DNA of 64,000 nucleotides, taken from positions 1-64,000 of the forward strand of contig NZ_QQNA01000009.1 of NCBI RefSeq assembly GCF_003346515.1, written 5' to 3'. Below are positions 45,172 through 53,231 of the stretch, piece by piece; positions within the stretch are counted from its first letter, which is position 1, and every line of letters starts with the position of its first letter. The notes under the pieces were generated by a model. It searched no databases, was not told the DNA's origin, and saw nothing but the letters and a program-made list of their open reading frames with translations. Source of the stretch: Streptomyces corynorhini. GTDB lineage: Bacteria; Actinomycetota; Actinomycetes; Streptomycetales; Streptomycetaceae. Position numbers and translations under genes: made by a program.

Positions 45172-45513
45172 GCCCGCCGGAAGACAACGGCAGCCGGTCG
45201 CGGCGCCGGCGCACGGCACACCGCGGCCGGAACCCGACCCCGCGCCGATCGACCCCGGGGCCTCTAAGGAGTCCACGAGGCGGGTGACGACCTACGGGCC
45301 ACCCGAGGGACCCACACCACGAGGACGCCACGAGGACACCACGAGCGGTGGCCACTCCACGGACCGCGAGTTCCACCGGACAGCGCCGGCCGGTGTCGAG
45401 CCGGCGCCGTTCAGCCGACGGACCCGGTCGGCGCGCGGCGCGCGACGACGGTCTCCGTCCGGGAGCGGTGGGGGGCCGGTCCGGGCGGCGGGGGCCGTAC
45501 CCGGACCGGGGAG
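45172..45513. other. Convergent intergenic stretch with no recognised content
   Basis: About 340 bases lie between the methyltransferase stop and the LysR-regulator stop, where two transcripts converge. It is very GC-rich. No open frame with credible protein content, no strong hairpin and no repeat was found. Confidence 0.4.
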
Positions 45514-46503
45514 TCAGTTCCAGGTACGGCCGCACTCAAGGAGCTTGCTGTGCGCGGCGGACACCTGGGGACGGGTGATGTCACCCTCGCGCGTCGCCAG
45601 GTAGGTGGTGGTGATCGGTGGTATCTCGGGTTTCAGGAGGTGTACCAGTGTGCCGCGCGCGAAGTCGTCGGCGCAGAGGTAGGTGGGAACCACGGTGATG
45701 CCCACCGACGCTCTGACAGCGGCGAGCACCGCACGATGGTCGGGCACCACCACATCGGGCGCCGCGGGCGAGGAGGCGTGGAACACCGACCACCAGTAGT
45801 GGTCGATGAGCGGCAGGGATTCCGAGAAGGCGACGAGGGGATAATCGGCCAGCACATGCGGAGTGTCGTAGGTGAGCAGGCCCTCGGGAATGGTGCGTGC
45901 GAGGTCCGGGGAGGCGACGAGGCTGCATTCCTCGTCGTACAGGGGCAGCGCGGTGATTCCCTTGAGACGCGGTCGGGTCCGGGCGACGACGATGTCCAGC
46001 TGTCCCGAGACGAGTTGGGAAAGAAGCTTGTCGGACTGGGCGAGCGTGGTGCATAACTCGACCCGGTCCTTGAGCATGCTCGCGAGTACGGGCAGGATCC
46101 GGTCACTGATCAGGTCGCTCGGGGCGCCCAGCCGCAGCCGCCGGGTCTGGTCGCCGATGCCGAAGTGCTGCTCCAGCACGAAGTCCAGTGCGGCCACCGG
46201 CCCTTCGGCGTCGCGGGCGAGCTGGTCGGCGGCCGGTGTCGGCTTGGACCCCGTGGCGTGCCGCACGAACAGCCGTACGCCCGCCCTCTGTTCCAGCACC
46301 CGGATCTGCTGGGTGACCGCGGGCTGCGAGATCCGCAGTCGGCGGGCCGCCTTTCCGAACGAGCCCGCCCGGTAGACCTCGACGAAGGTGCGGAGCCAGA
46401 CCGGGTTCAGCGGCCCGGGGCCCCCTTCGTCCATGGTGTCGTTCGTCGCCTGCTGTCCGCGCTGTGCCGTGCTGTTCGTTCCCTGCGTGTCTGAAGAGGG
46501 CAT
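45514..46503 (-). CDS. LysR-family transcriptional regulator with a TTA codon
   Basis: A 329-residue LysR regulator. The N-terminal helix-turn-helix covers about residues 33-92 (LNPVWLRTFVEVYRAGSFG, then AARRLRISQPAVTQQIRVLE), and the effector-binding domain follows (RRLRLGAPSDLIS to the C-terminus). Such proteins bind near divergent promoters and respond to a small molecule. Leu150 is encoded by TTA (46054-46056), so translation should need the bldA tRNA, which ties expression to development in Streptomyces. The ATG at 46503 has GGAG 9 bases upstream; an ATG at residue 24 is an alternative that also keeps the whole HTH. It lies next to the PKS cluster and may control it, or the reductase gene upstream. 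Confidence 0.88.
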   Translation of the reverse strand: MPSSDTQGTNSTAQRGQQATNDTMDEGGPGPLNPVWLRTFVEVYRAGSFGKAARRLRISQPAVTQQIRVLEQRAGVRLFVRHATGSKPTPAADQLARDAEGPVAALDFVLEQHFGIGDQTRRLRLGAPSDLISDRILPVLASMLKDRVELCTTLAQSDKLLSQLVSGQLDIVVARTRPRLKGITALPLYDEECSLVASPDLARTIPEGLLTYDTPHVLADYPLVAFSESLPLIDHYWWSVFHASSPAAPDVVVPDHRAVLAAVRASVGITVVPTYLCADDFARGTLVHLLKPEIPPITTTYLATREGDITRPQVSAAHSKLLECGRTWN

Positions 46504-47026
46504 GCGAGGACTCCGTGGGGTCAGTGGAGCGATGGGATGTGGAGGGTCCGATGGATCTCAGCGTTCCGGCTCGCGGTGACGCGAGTCCGGTGTGGGGGAG
46601 CGCGGTCCACGGTGAGCAGGGCCCCGGGATCTTTCGTCAGGAATACATCGGAAGAGCGGCGGCGCGTCGATCTCGCGGTGATACCGGGTCGTATGCGGCG
46701 CGAGGCGCGGTCCCCTGCCGGGCGAGCGGCGCGCGGCGTACGTGTCCTCGGTCTTCTCGGCCGTACGGAAAAAGCTGGTTTCGGCCGACGGCCGAAACCC
46801 ACCCGGGTGGCGCGGCCCGGTCCCGCTCTCCCGGCATCCTTGTCGGAGTCGTATGTGTACGTCCATTGCAGCGCGATTCTCCCGCCCATTCACAGCCGGC
46901 CCATGGCGTCGCGTCCCGGCTTTATGCCATTTCAGTCTGGCTTGAGTGCCTCTCATCGCACGTTAAATCTTGTGAAACTATCCGAGGCCCTCTCAGGGGC
47001 ACGCCCCGCGACGCCCCGCGCGACCG
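46504..47026. other. Non-coding stretch with one palindrome
   Basis: About 520 bases between the reductase stop and the LysR start, both on the minus strand. Open frames across it are Arg-rich and lack recognisable protein features. It contains a perfect 10-bp inverted repeat at 46777-46799. The promoter of the LysR gene must lie here, but no clear hexamers were seen. Confidence 0.4.
46777..46799. promoter_or_regulatory. Perfect 10-bp inverted repeat with 3-base spacer
   Basis: GGTTTCGGCC at 46777-46786 and GGCCGAAACC at 46790-46799 form a perfect palindrome around GAC. It is about 230 bases downstream of the reductase stop and about 275 bases upstream of the LysR start. It could be a terminator stem for the reductase or an operator; there is no T-run to decide. 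Confidence 0.4.
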
Positions 47027-48034
47027 TCAGACACGGACCACCATCTTTCCGATGTTCCGGCCGTCGAGCAGACCCACGAAGGAGTCCACCGCGTTGCCGA
47101 TGCCCTCCCCGACGGTCTCCCGGAAGCGGATCTTGCCCTCGGCCAGCCACCGGCCCACCTCGTCGGCGAAGCGCGGCCGCAGATGCGCGTGATCGGCCAC
47201 CTCGAACCCGCGCAGTGTCAGCCGCTTCCTGATCAGTTCGATCATGTTGCGCGGTCCCGGCGCGGACAGTTGGTCGTTGTATCCGGAGACGGCCCCGCAG
47301 AGCGCCGCGCGCCCGCCGTTGTTCAGCGCGTGGATGGCGGCTTCCAGGTGTTCGCCGCCGACGTTGTCGAAGTACACCTCGATGCCGGTCGGCGCGGCTC
47401 GTCGGAGCAAGGTGCGCACCTCACCGTCCTTGTAGTTGAAGGCGGAGGTGAATCCCAGCTCGTCGACCAGGTACTCCACCTTCTCCGCCGACCCGGCACT
47501 GCCGATGACCGCCTTCGCGCCGAGCAGCCCGGCGATCTGACCGGCGAGACTGCCCACGGCACCGGCCGCACCGGAGACGAACACGGTCTGGCCCTCGCGC
47601 AGCTTCGCGACGTCGGTCAGACCCGCGTAGGCGCTCAGCCCCGGCATACCGAGAACGCCCAGGAACGCGGAGTCCGGTACCCCACCGACGCGCCGCAGCT
47701 TGGTGAAGGCGGAGCCGGGCGCGACCGCGGCGGTGCGCCACCCGAGATCGCTGAGGACCAGGTCCCCCGGTGCCAGCCCCGCCGCCCTGGACTCCGCCAC
47801 CTCGCCGACGGCCCCACCGGTCATCGCGCGGCCCAGCCGGTAGACCGGCATGTCGGGCAGGTCCGAGCCCATCAGGGCCCGCATGTACGGGTCCAGGGAG
47901 AGGAAGGTGTTGCGGACCAGCACCTCGCCCTCGCCGGGAGCCGGCAGTTCACCGTCCACGAGCCGGAAGTCTCCTGTCACCGGGCGACCCACCGGACGTG
48001 CGGCCAGATGCCATTCCTGCGCGGTGCGGGTCAT
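47027..48034 (-). CDS. NADP-dependent medium-chain (MDR) enone reductase/oxidoreductase
   Basis: A 335-residue zinc-independent medium-chain reductase of the YncB / leukotriene-B4-dehydrogenase group, which reduces activated C=C bonds of enones or alkenals with NADPH. The family marker NTFLSLDPYMRALM is present, followed by the nucleotide-binding FVSGAAGAVGSLAGQ and by VEVYFDNVGG-type sequence (here IEVYFDNVGGEHLE). The C-terminal DGRNIGKMVVRV is typical. No catalytic zinc ligands are present. The ATG at 48034 has AAGGAG upstream. A long hairpin at 48071-48108 lies just before the gene. Its position beside the LysR gene suggests local regulation. A role in the macrolide pathway is possible, but the predicted product does not require it. 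Confidence 0.88.
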   Translation of the reverse strand: MTRTAQEWHLAARPVGRPVTGDFRLVDGELPAPGEGEVLVRNTFLSLDPYMRALMGSDLPDMPVYRLGRAMTGGAVGEVAESRAAGLAPGDLVLSDLGWRTAAVAPGSAFTKLRRVGGVPDSAFLGVLGMPGLSAYAGLTDVAKLREGQTVFVSGAAGAVGSLAGQIAGLLGAKAVIGSAGSAEKVEYLVDELGFTSAFNYKDGEVRTLLRRAAPTGIEVYFDNVGGEHLEAAIHALNNGGRAALCGAVSGYNDQLSAPGPRNMIELIRKRLTLRGFEVADHAHLRPRFADEVGRWLAEGKIRFRETVGEGIGNAVDSFVGLLDGRNIGKMVVRV

Positions 48035-48070
48035 GCGCTGCCGTTCTCCTTGTGCACGTGACATACGTCC

Positions 48071-48108
48071 GTGGTGTGGAAGCGGCTTCGGAGCCGTTTC
48101 CACACCAC
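48071..48108. promoter_or_regulatory. 17-bp inverted repeat with TCGG tetraloop upstream of the reductase
   Basis: The arms 48071-48087 and 48092-48108 pair over 17 bases with one wobble mismatch around a TCGG loop. The stem begins GTGGTGTGGAA. It lies 37 bases before the reductase ATG and about 90 bases after the stop of the upstream membrane-protein gene, both on the minus strand. It may terminate that upstream transcript, fold in the reductase leader, or bind a regulator. Confidence 0.55.
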
Positions 48109-48194
48109 GGCCGAACCGATTTTTGATCATGCCAGACGTCCGGAGGGAGGGGCCGGCGACACGGCCGGGGCGTACCCGCGCGGCGTGCGCCGCC

Positions 48195-49430
48195 TCACCC
48201 GGGCGAGGGGACCGGTGCCGTGCACGAGCAGGGCGCCGGGGAGGGTAATCGGCCGGACGGCAGACAGGCGTAGACCTCCGCGACTCTTTCGAGCCACGCC
48301 AGCTCGTCCGTGAACTCGGTTCCCGACTGGCGCGAGCCGGAACCGGCGGTGTAGTCGGAGGGCTCCAGCCCCGCCTTCTTGCGCTCCATCGCCAGCGACA
48401 GGACGTACGCCTCCATGAGGGGGTCGGTGTTCGCGCCGTACCCGCGCCCCTGGAGTTCGCGACGCAGCCTCTCCTCGCACCGGTCACACACGTAGGGCCG
48501 CAGCACCCGCTGGCCGTCGCGGATCTCGATGACCATGCGGTAGAGCCGGGTCTCGGGCTCCCTGAGCCACAGGGACCTGCGCGGGGACCGGGGCTCGAAC
48601 AGGGCGATACCGGGGACGGCCCGGCAGAGCGCGAACCACAGGGGATACAGGGTGCGGTAGGACCGGTAGCGCCCCCGCCACGAGGAGGCGGCGGCACCCC
48701 ACTCCGGCAGGGTGTACCCGGTGACCAGCACCAGGGAGCCGGCGCTGGCCATCAGCGGGCTCCACAGGGTGGCCGCCGAGTCCAGGGCGGTCGTCCCCGA
48801 CCAGCGCCCCACGATGCCGACGAGCTTGCCCAGGATGAAGCCCAGGACGAAGACGGACCCGAGCGCGGACAGGCGCAGGGACTGGGACAGCCAGGGCCGG
48901 TCGATGGCGAGCGAGGACGGCCAGGTGTGCAGTGCCGTGTTCGCGAGATTCAGACCATAGGTGACGAGAAAGACGACCAAGTAGGCATCAGAGGCGCCCT
49001 GATTGGTGAAATGGACCTCGAAGTCGATGGGGTGCGAACCGGGCAGGGAGGCGGAGAAGAAGAGGGCGACCATGGCGGTGAGCGCCACGAGGTAGAACAG
49101 GGCCACATACGGGAGGCGCTGCCTGGCCTTCTCGGGCGAGCAGAACCAGCTGAGCACCATGATGTGTGAGGACAGCGCGGCCAGCACGATGAGCCCCTGT
49201 CCCAGCAGTGTGCCCAGGTTGGCGCTCCCGGTGAACTCGCCGATGCGCACGTAGGTCGCGGGCGCCAGCATCAGATAGGCGAGCCCGTTGAACAGGCGTG
49301 CGGAACACAGCGCGCGCAGCGCCAGATTGCCCGGGTCCCTCTTGAGATCGCCCCACTTGTAGGCGAACGCGATCAGACAGAGTGCACCCGACAGTGTGTG
49401 GGTGACACTGAAGACCTGATGGAGGGTCAT
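48195..49430 (-). CDS. MAB_1171c-like multi-pass membrane protein
   Basis: A 411-residue membrane protein of the actinobacterial MAB_1171c / DUF6545 group; its function is unknown. The N-terminal part (about residues 1-240) contains seven or so hydrophobic segments, for example SVTHTLSGALCLIAFAY and LIVLAALSSHIMVLSWF. The C-terminal half is soluble, with the family-type segment RSYRTLYPLWFALCRAVPGI and a helix EPETRLYRMVIEIRDG. Leu395 is a TTA codon. The ATG at 49430 overlaps the stop of the upstream metallopeptidase gene by one base (TAATG) and has GGAGGT 5 bases before it, so the pair is translationally coupled. In Streptomyces this protein is very often found with an ImmA/IrrE-like protein and an XRE regulator, as here. 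Confidence 0.8.
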   Translation of the reverse strand: MTLHQVFSVTHTLSGALCLIAFAYKWGDLKRDPGNLALRALCSARLFNGLAYLMLAPATYVRIGEFTGSANLGTLLGQGLIVLAALSSHIMVLSWFCSPEKARQRLPYVALFYLVALTAMVALFFSASLPGSHPIDFEVHFTNQGASDAYLVVFLVTYGLNLANTALHTWPSSLAIDRPWLSQSLRLSALGSVFVLGFILGKLVGIVGRWSGTTALDSAATLWSPLMASAGSLVLVTGYTLPEWGAAASSWRGRYRSYRTLYPLWFALCRAVPGIALFEPRSPRRSLWLREPETRLYRMVIEIRDGQRVLRPYVCDRCEERLRRELQGRGYGANTDPLMEAYVLSLAMERKKAGLEPSDYTAGSGSRQSGTEFTDELAWLERVAEVYACLPSGRLPSPAPCSCTAPVPSPG

Positions 49431-49960
49431 TACCACCTCCGCTTCCCGGCGCCGGGATGGAGCGAACGCTCAAGCCTCTTCACGAGGTCGCTCATGTCGG
49501 GGGGGACGGAGGGGGCGTTGAACTCCGAACCGCTGACCAGACGGAGGACTTGGGTGGCGAAGTACTCGGCCGCGTACTCCTCGGGCTGGCCGTACTGGGT
49601 GCGCCCGAGCATGTGCTGGATGAGGGCCGGGGTGATCTCGTCCGGTACGAGTGCGCTGCTCGGGTCGTCGGCGCCGGGTCCGGATAAGTGCCCCCAGAGG
49701 AGGTGCCCGAATTCATGGACGATCACGTGGGTTTGATGGGTCGTCGTGGTGTTCGCCTCATAGAAGACAAAGTCCGTCGCGGCAGTGGAGACGAGCAGTC
49801 CGGCCGGCCCGCTGGCGGGAAACGCCAGAGGCGCCATACGGATTTGTCGACCTCGGCGCTCTGAGATCTGCTGGCAAAGGGCCTCCAGGGAGAAGGGGAC
49901 CGTCAGGTTCAGGCTCTCGATCAGATCGGTGCATTCTCGACGTATCTGGCGTTTTTTCAT
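49430..49960 (-). CDS. ImmA/IrrE-like metallopeptidase with a TTA codon
   Basis: A 176-residue zinc metallopeptidase-like protein. The HEFGH motif is at residues 82-86, and EEYAAEYFATQVL downstream supplies the third ligand region. ImmA/IrrE enzymes usually cleave or remove a partner XRE repressor, and an XRE regulator gene lies about 1 kb away on the opposite strand. Leu92 is encoded by TTA (49685-49687), so bldA control is expected. The ATG at 49960 is chosen because GGGAGGG stands just upstream; a more upstream start would add six residues. It is coupled to the membrane-protein gene that follows. Confidence 0.85.
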   Translation of the reverse strand: MKKRQIRRECTDLIESLNLTVPFSLEALCQQISERRGRQIRMAPLAFPASGPAGLLVSTAATDFVFYEANTTTTHQTHVIVHEFGHLLWGHLSGPGADDPSSALVPDEITPALIQHMLGRTQYGQPEEYAAEYFATQVLRLVSGSEFNAPSVPPDMSDLVKRLERSLHPGAGKRRW

Positions 49961-50035
49961 CGTTACCCTCCCGCGAGACACACCCCCGTGAGCCCATCAT
50001 GTGTCAGGGAAACGCATCTTAGGAAGATCGCATAT

Positions 50036-50569
50036 CTACAGGCACGGTTCCGGAGCCCGCGTGGGTCGGGCACTCAGGCCGAGGCGCTGGGCGTAGAGGG
50101 CGGCCTGGGTCCGGTCGGCCGCGCCGATCTTGAGGTAGATGCCGCTGAGGTGGTTCTTCACCGTCTTCTCGGAGATCCCGAGACTGCGGGCGATGCGGCG
50201 GTTGCTCAATCCGCCGGTGAGTAAGCGAAGTACGCCCATTTCTCGCGCCGTGAGACTAGGCTTCACGGGCGGGGGAGCGTCGCGTCCGCGGGTCAGGCCG
50301 AGGCGCTGGGCGTAGAGGGCGGCCTGGGTCCGGTCGGCCGCGCCGATCTTGAGGTAGATGCCGCTGAGGTGGTTCTTGACCGTCTTCTCGGAGATCCCGA
50401 GACTGCGGGCTAAGTGGCGGTTGCTCAATCCTTCCGCCAGTAGGCGCAGAACGCCCATTTCCCTGACGGTAAGTTTCGTTATCCATCCATCTTCGAGCGT
50501 TTCCGGAATCACGTGACGATCCTCCGCCGTGCTGTCCGTGGTCTGTCTCTGCACCGTGTCCGCTCTCAA
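50036..50569 (-). CDS. Small regulator made of two tandem LuxR-type HTH domains, with a TTA codon
   Basis: A 177-residue protein with two nearly identical LuxR (GerE-like) helix-turn-helix domains, at about residues 33-92 and 106-165. Each reads LTxREMGVLRLL, GLSNR, ARSLGISEKTVKNHLSGIYLKIGAADRT in order. No receiver, sensor or AAA domain is present, so the protein is all DNA-binding. The DNA of the two copies is identical over 118 bases apart from one base. Leu53, in the first copy, is TTA (50411-50413), implying bldA dependence. The start is taken as TTG at 50569 because AGGAGAGG lies 5 bases upstream; GTG at 50554 is an alternative. It diverges from the XRE gene. Confidence 0.8.
   Translation of the reverse strand: MRADTVQRQTTDSTAEDRHVIPETLEDGWITKLTVREMGVLRLLAEGLSNRHLARSLGISEKTVKNHLSGIYLKIGAADRTQAALYAQRLGLTRGRDAPPPVKPSLTAREMGVLRLLTGGLSNRRIARSLGISEKTVKNHLSGIYLKIGAADRTQAALYAQRLGLSARPTRAPEPCL
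50074..50191. repeat. 118-bp direct repeat, copy 1 (second HTH)
   Basis: Identical to 50293-50410 except for one base, at a period of 219 bases (73 codons). It encodes the second LuxR HTH of the small regulator. The near identity at synonymous positions shows a very recent duplication or gene conversion. Confidence 0.9.
50293..50410. repeat. 118-bp direct repeat, copy 2 (first HTH)
   Basis: The partner of 50074-50191. The flanking codons differ between copies: a TTA leucine codon stands directly after this copy in the coding direction, while the other copy has ATC there. Confidence 0.9.
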
Positions 50570-50937
50570 ACACCTCTCCTTTGACTCCTGACCGGCATTT
50601 GTCGGACGGTCAGGAACGGGAAGGCAGGGTGAAATATTCCCGCGCGTACGGCGTGAGAGCAGGCCATTGGCCGCGCGGCCCCGGGGTGGTGCTCGAATCT
50701 CCGGTCGAACCGTGGAGCTTCCGTGGGTGCTTATGGAAATATGCCGTCATTGGCATTGAGGGGGGCAGAGGCTTTGTAGTAACCTTTGGGAGGGTTACCT
50801 GTCAAGCGCCATTGAAAGGCTCGTGTCAGCCCTCAGGAATATTACATCGTCACGATAGTGCCGTCAACTGCTGTGGTCACCAACGTCCAACGGTGCAACG
50901 CCAGTTGTCGGTGGAGAGTCCAGGGGAGTAGGGCTAA
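50570..50937. promoter_or_regulatory. Divergent region between the LuxR-type and XRE regulators, with a short operator-like palindrome
   Basis: About 370 bases, noticeably AT-richer than its surroundings. An inverted repeat GTAACC (50779-50784) / GGTTAC (50793-50798) with an 8-base spacer overlaps a weak plus-strand promoter candidate: TTGAGG at 50756-50761, then TAACCT at 50780-50785 after 18 bases. A palindrome over a -10 box is what an autoregulating XRE repressor would need. A 116-codon open frame across the region lacks protein-like content. Confidence 0.45.
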
Positions 50938-51423
50938 ATGGGGATAAATCCACCAGGGGTGCTGGCTGAGCGGCTGAACCGCTTGTTCGAGACTGTCCAC
51001 CCGCGTGGTCGTGGCCCGTTCAGCAACGAGGAAGTCGCCCGTTCTGTCAGGGATTCGGGCGGAGACATCTCGAAACAATACATCGCTTATCTGCGCAAAG
51101 GCGAGCGCGCGAACCCGCGGGTCCATCACCTTGAGGCCCTCGCCCGATTCTTCGGCGTCCAGGTCGCTTATTTTCTGGACGACGAGTCGGCGGAACTCAC
51201 CGATAAGAAACTCGTAGAGCTGGCCGCGTGGCGTGATGCCGGTCTGACCCAGCAGGACCTGAAGTCCCTGGAGCGCGCGGGAGTGACCAGCGTGGCGATG
51301 AGAGCGGTGGGCCTTTCCCCGAAGGGGCTCGAATTCGCGCAGGCCATACTGGATCAGCTCAGGGAGATGGAAGGTCTCGGCCCGGGGGAGTCCCCCGACG
51401 GCGCTCCGGAGCGGGACGGCTGA
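50938..51423 (+). CDS. XRE-family helix-turn-helix regulator
   Basis: A 161-residue regulator with an N-terminal XRE-type HTH at about residues 8-80: EEVARSV, ISKQYIAYLRKGERANP, then HLEALARFFGVQVAYFLDD. The C-terminal part is helical and could dimerise or be recognised by a protease. GGGGAG precedes the ATG at 50938. With the ImmA/IrrE-like protein and the MAB_1171c-like protein it forms a recurrent Streptomyces trio. By analogy with ImmR/ImmA the metallopeptidase may inactivate this regulator. Its targets may include its own divergent promoter and the nearby biosynthetic operon. No TTA codon was seen in it. Confidence 0.85.
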   Translation: MGINPPGVLAERLNRLFETVHPRGRGPFSNEEVARSVRDSGGDISKQYIAYLRKGERANPRVHHLEALARFFGVQVAYFLDDESAELTDKKLVELAAWRDAGLTQQDLKSLERAGVTSVAMRAVGLSPKGLEFAQAILDQLREMEGLGPGESPDGAPERDG

Positions 51424-51443
51424 CCGCGCCTCGGCTCGTGCGT

Positions 51444-51481
51444 CCGCCCAGGAGGTCAGGGAGCCGTGATCACCTGGGCGG
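51444..51481. terminator. Inverted repeat between convergent XRE and ketosynthase genes
   Basis: CCGCCCAGG at 51444-51452 pairs with CCTGGGCGG at 51473-51481 around a 20-base loop, just after the XRE stop. It overlaps the last codons of the ketosynthase gene on the other strand. It is a plausible terminator for the XRE transcript, and weaker for the ketosynthase. Confidence 0.4.
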
Positions 51482-52457
51482 AGTAGCTGAGACCCGAGCC
51501 GAAGCCGGCGGTCAGCACCAGTGCCCCGCGCCTGACGCGGCCGGCCGAGATCAGGGAGTCGAGCGCCAGCGGGATCGAGGCGGCGGACACGTTGCCGTCC
51601 TGCGCGACGGTCCGAGCCACCTCGACCGATGACGGCAGGTTCATCGCCTTCACCGCGGCGTCGATGATGCGCATATTGGCCTGATGGGGGACGAACGCCT
51701 CGATGTCCCGCGCCGTGACCCCCGCCGCCCGCAGCGCGCGGTCGCACACGTCGGCGATCGTGCCGATGGCCCACCTGAAGACCTCGGGCCCGGCCATCTC
51801 CAGGTAGGGCCAGGGAGCTTGGGGATCACGTCGCAGCTCGGCGAAGGACGTGCTCTGCTCGATGGCGTGCAGATGTCCGGTGTCGGTTCCCCAGACCGCG
51901 CGCCCGATGCCGGGCTCCTCCGAAGGTCCCACGACGGCCGCCCCGGCTCCGTCCCCGAATATGAAGGCCGTCGAGCGGTCGCGCGGGTTGACGATGTCGC
52001 TCATCCGCTCCGCCCCGATCACCAGGACGTGTTCCGCCTGCCGCGAGGCCACCAGTCCGCTGGCGAGCGCCAGGCCGTGGGAGAAGCCGGCGCAGGCCGC
52101 GCCGAGGTCGAAGGTGGCGGCCCGGTTCGCGCCCAGTTCGAAGGCGCAGACCGCCGCGGCGGGCGGGGCCTGGTGGAGATAGGACATCGTGGCGAGAATG
52201 ACGCAGGAGACGTCCGCGGGCGTCAGGCCCGCCGCGCTGAGCGCCTTTTCCGCCGCCCTCGCCCCCATCACGGGAATGGACTCGTCCTCGTCGGCGAAGT
52301 GGCGGGTGACAATGCCCGATCTCGTCTCGATCCACTTGCTGTCGGAGTCGATGAGTCTGCATATCTCGTCATTGCTCACCACGCGCCCCGGGCGATACGA
52401 GCCGATCCCGAGAGGGCGGGCGAACCGGCTGGGGGTGGATCGAATTTCAGTGGCCAT
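51456..52457 (-). CDS. FabH-like 3-oxoacyl-ACP synthase III (KAS III)
   Basis: A 333-residue stand-alone ketosynthase of the FabH/chalcone-synthase-like fold. The catalytic triad is intact: Cys122 in DLGAACAGFSHG, His258 in FVPHQANMRI and Asn289 in QDGNVSAAS. Such enzymes join an acyl-CoA starter to a malonyl-ACP, or in specialised pathways transfer an acyl group to an amine, alcohol or thiol. The ATG at 52457 gives the usual FabH N-terminus (RFARPLGIGSYRPGRVVSNDE); no strong ribosome site is visible, and an ATG nine bases upstream is possible. The gene diverges from two hotdog-fold genes (52671 and 53228). Full conservation of the triad argues for ordinary condensing activity rather than acyltransfer. 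It may serve the neighbouring operon. Confidence 0.9.
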   Translation of the reverse strand: MATEIRSTPSRFARPLGIGSYRPGRVVSNDEICRLIDSDSKWIETRSGIVTRHFADEDESIPVMGARAAEKALSAAGLTPADVSCVILATMSYLHQAPPAAAVCAFELGANRAATFDLGAACAGFSHGLALASGLVASRQAEHVLVIGAERMSDIVNPRDRSTAFIFGDGAGAAVVGPSEEPGIGRAVWGTDTGHLHAIEQSTSFAELRRDPQAPWPYLEMAGPEVFRWAIGTIADVCDRALRAAGVTARDIEAFVPHQANMRIIDAAVKAMNLPSSVEVARTVAQDGNVSAASIPLALDSLISAGRVRRGALVLTAGFGSGLSYSAQVITAP

Positions 52458-52670
52458 TGACGCCATCAATCCAATCGCGTAATAGACTCGCCCGGGTGTC
52501 ATTTCATGAAACGCGCCGCGGCCGCTCGCTGTCAAGGATGTGACTACCGGGACCTTTGGCCTATTTACGGCACCGCAGTGCAACGCTCCCTGCCTGGAGG
52601 TCTGTTGCGCCACTGCGAGGGTGCTGTAAGACTGACGCCCTCACGTCGGGCACTCGCATCGAGGAGAAAA

Positions 52671-53231
52671 ATGTCAGAAGCCCAAGTCTCTGGCACACAT
52701 ACTGCTCACATCGAATGGCAGGACCAGGGACCACTTTTTGCCACTCAGGCCGAAGCGACCGGCTTGACCTATCTGCGTGGGCTGATCTCCGGCGATATCA
52801 TCGCACCGCCCGTGGCTCAAGTGCTGGGTATCGAGGTCGTCAAAGCGGACCCCGGCACCGTCCAGTTCACGATGCCGGTCAAGAACTTCTTCACGAACCA
52901 TCTCGGACTTCTGGCCGGTGGCATCCTGTCGACCCTCATCGATACGGCGCTCGGCTGTTCGATCCTGTCCGCCGTCCCGGAGGACAAGGACATCGTGACC
53001 CTCGATCTGAACGTGGACTTCCTCCGTCCGGTGCGGGATGCCTCGGGGCTGGTGACCGTCGACGCGGAGGTCGTGCACCTGGGGCGCAACCGCGGTCTGG
53101 CGAGCTGCCGGGTCGTGGACTCGGAGGGCAAGCTCTGCGCGGTCGGGAAGAGCAGCTGTCTGGTGCGGAGCAAGCAGCGGCCGGCGACGCCCGGGACCGG
53201 CCTCCTGGACGGTGCGGAGTCGCGGCGATGA
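52671..53231 (+). CDS. PaaI-like hotdog-fold thioesterase
   Basis: A 186-residue protein of the PaaI/acyl-CoA thioesterase hotdog family. Key segments are NHLGLLAGGILSTLIDTALGCSI (the central helix region with a Gly-rich turn and Asp) and VTLDLNVDFLRPV, followed by the final strands. Enzymes of this type hydrolyse acyl- or aroyl-CoA/ACP thioesters, often of aromatic or branched acids. GAGGAG lies 5 bases before the ATG at 52671. Its stop overlaps the start of the next gene by four bases (ATGA). The divergent FabH-like gene makes a small acyl-chain module with it. The substrate is unknown. Confidence 0.82.
   Translation: MSEAQVSGTHTAHIEWQDQGPLFATQAEATGLTYLRGLISGDIIAPPVAQVLGIEVVKADPGTVQFTMPVKNFFTNHLGLLAGGILSTLIDTALGCSILSAVPEDKDIVTLDLNVDFLRPVRDASGLVTVDAEVVHLGRNRGLASCRVVDSEGKLCAVGKSSCLVRSKQRPATPGTGLLDGAESRR

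Noticed and set aside
50581..50931. A 116-codon open frame on the plus strand before the XRE gene
   Set aside because: No ribosome site and no protein-like composition; it runs across the promoter region between two divergent regulators.
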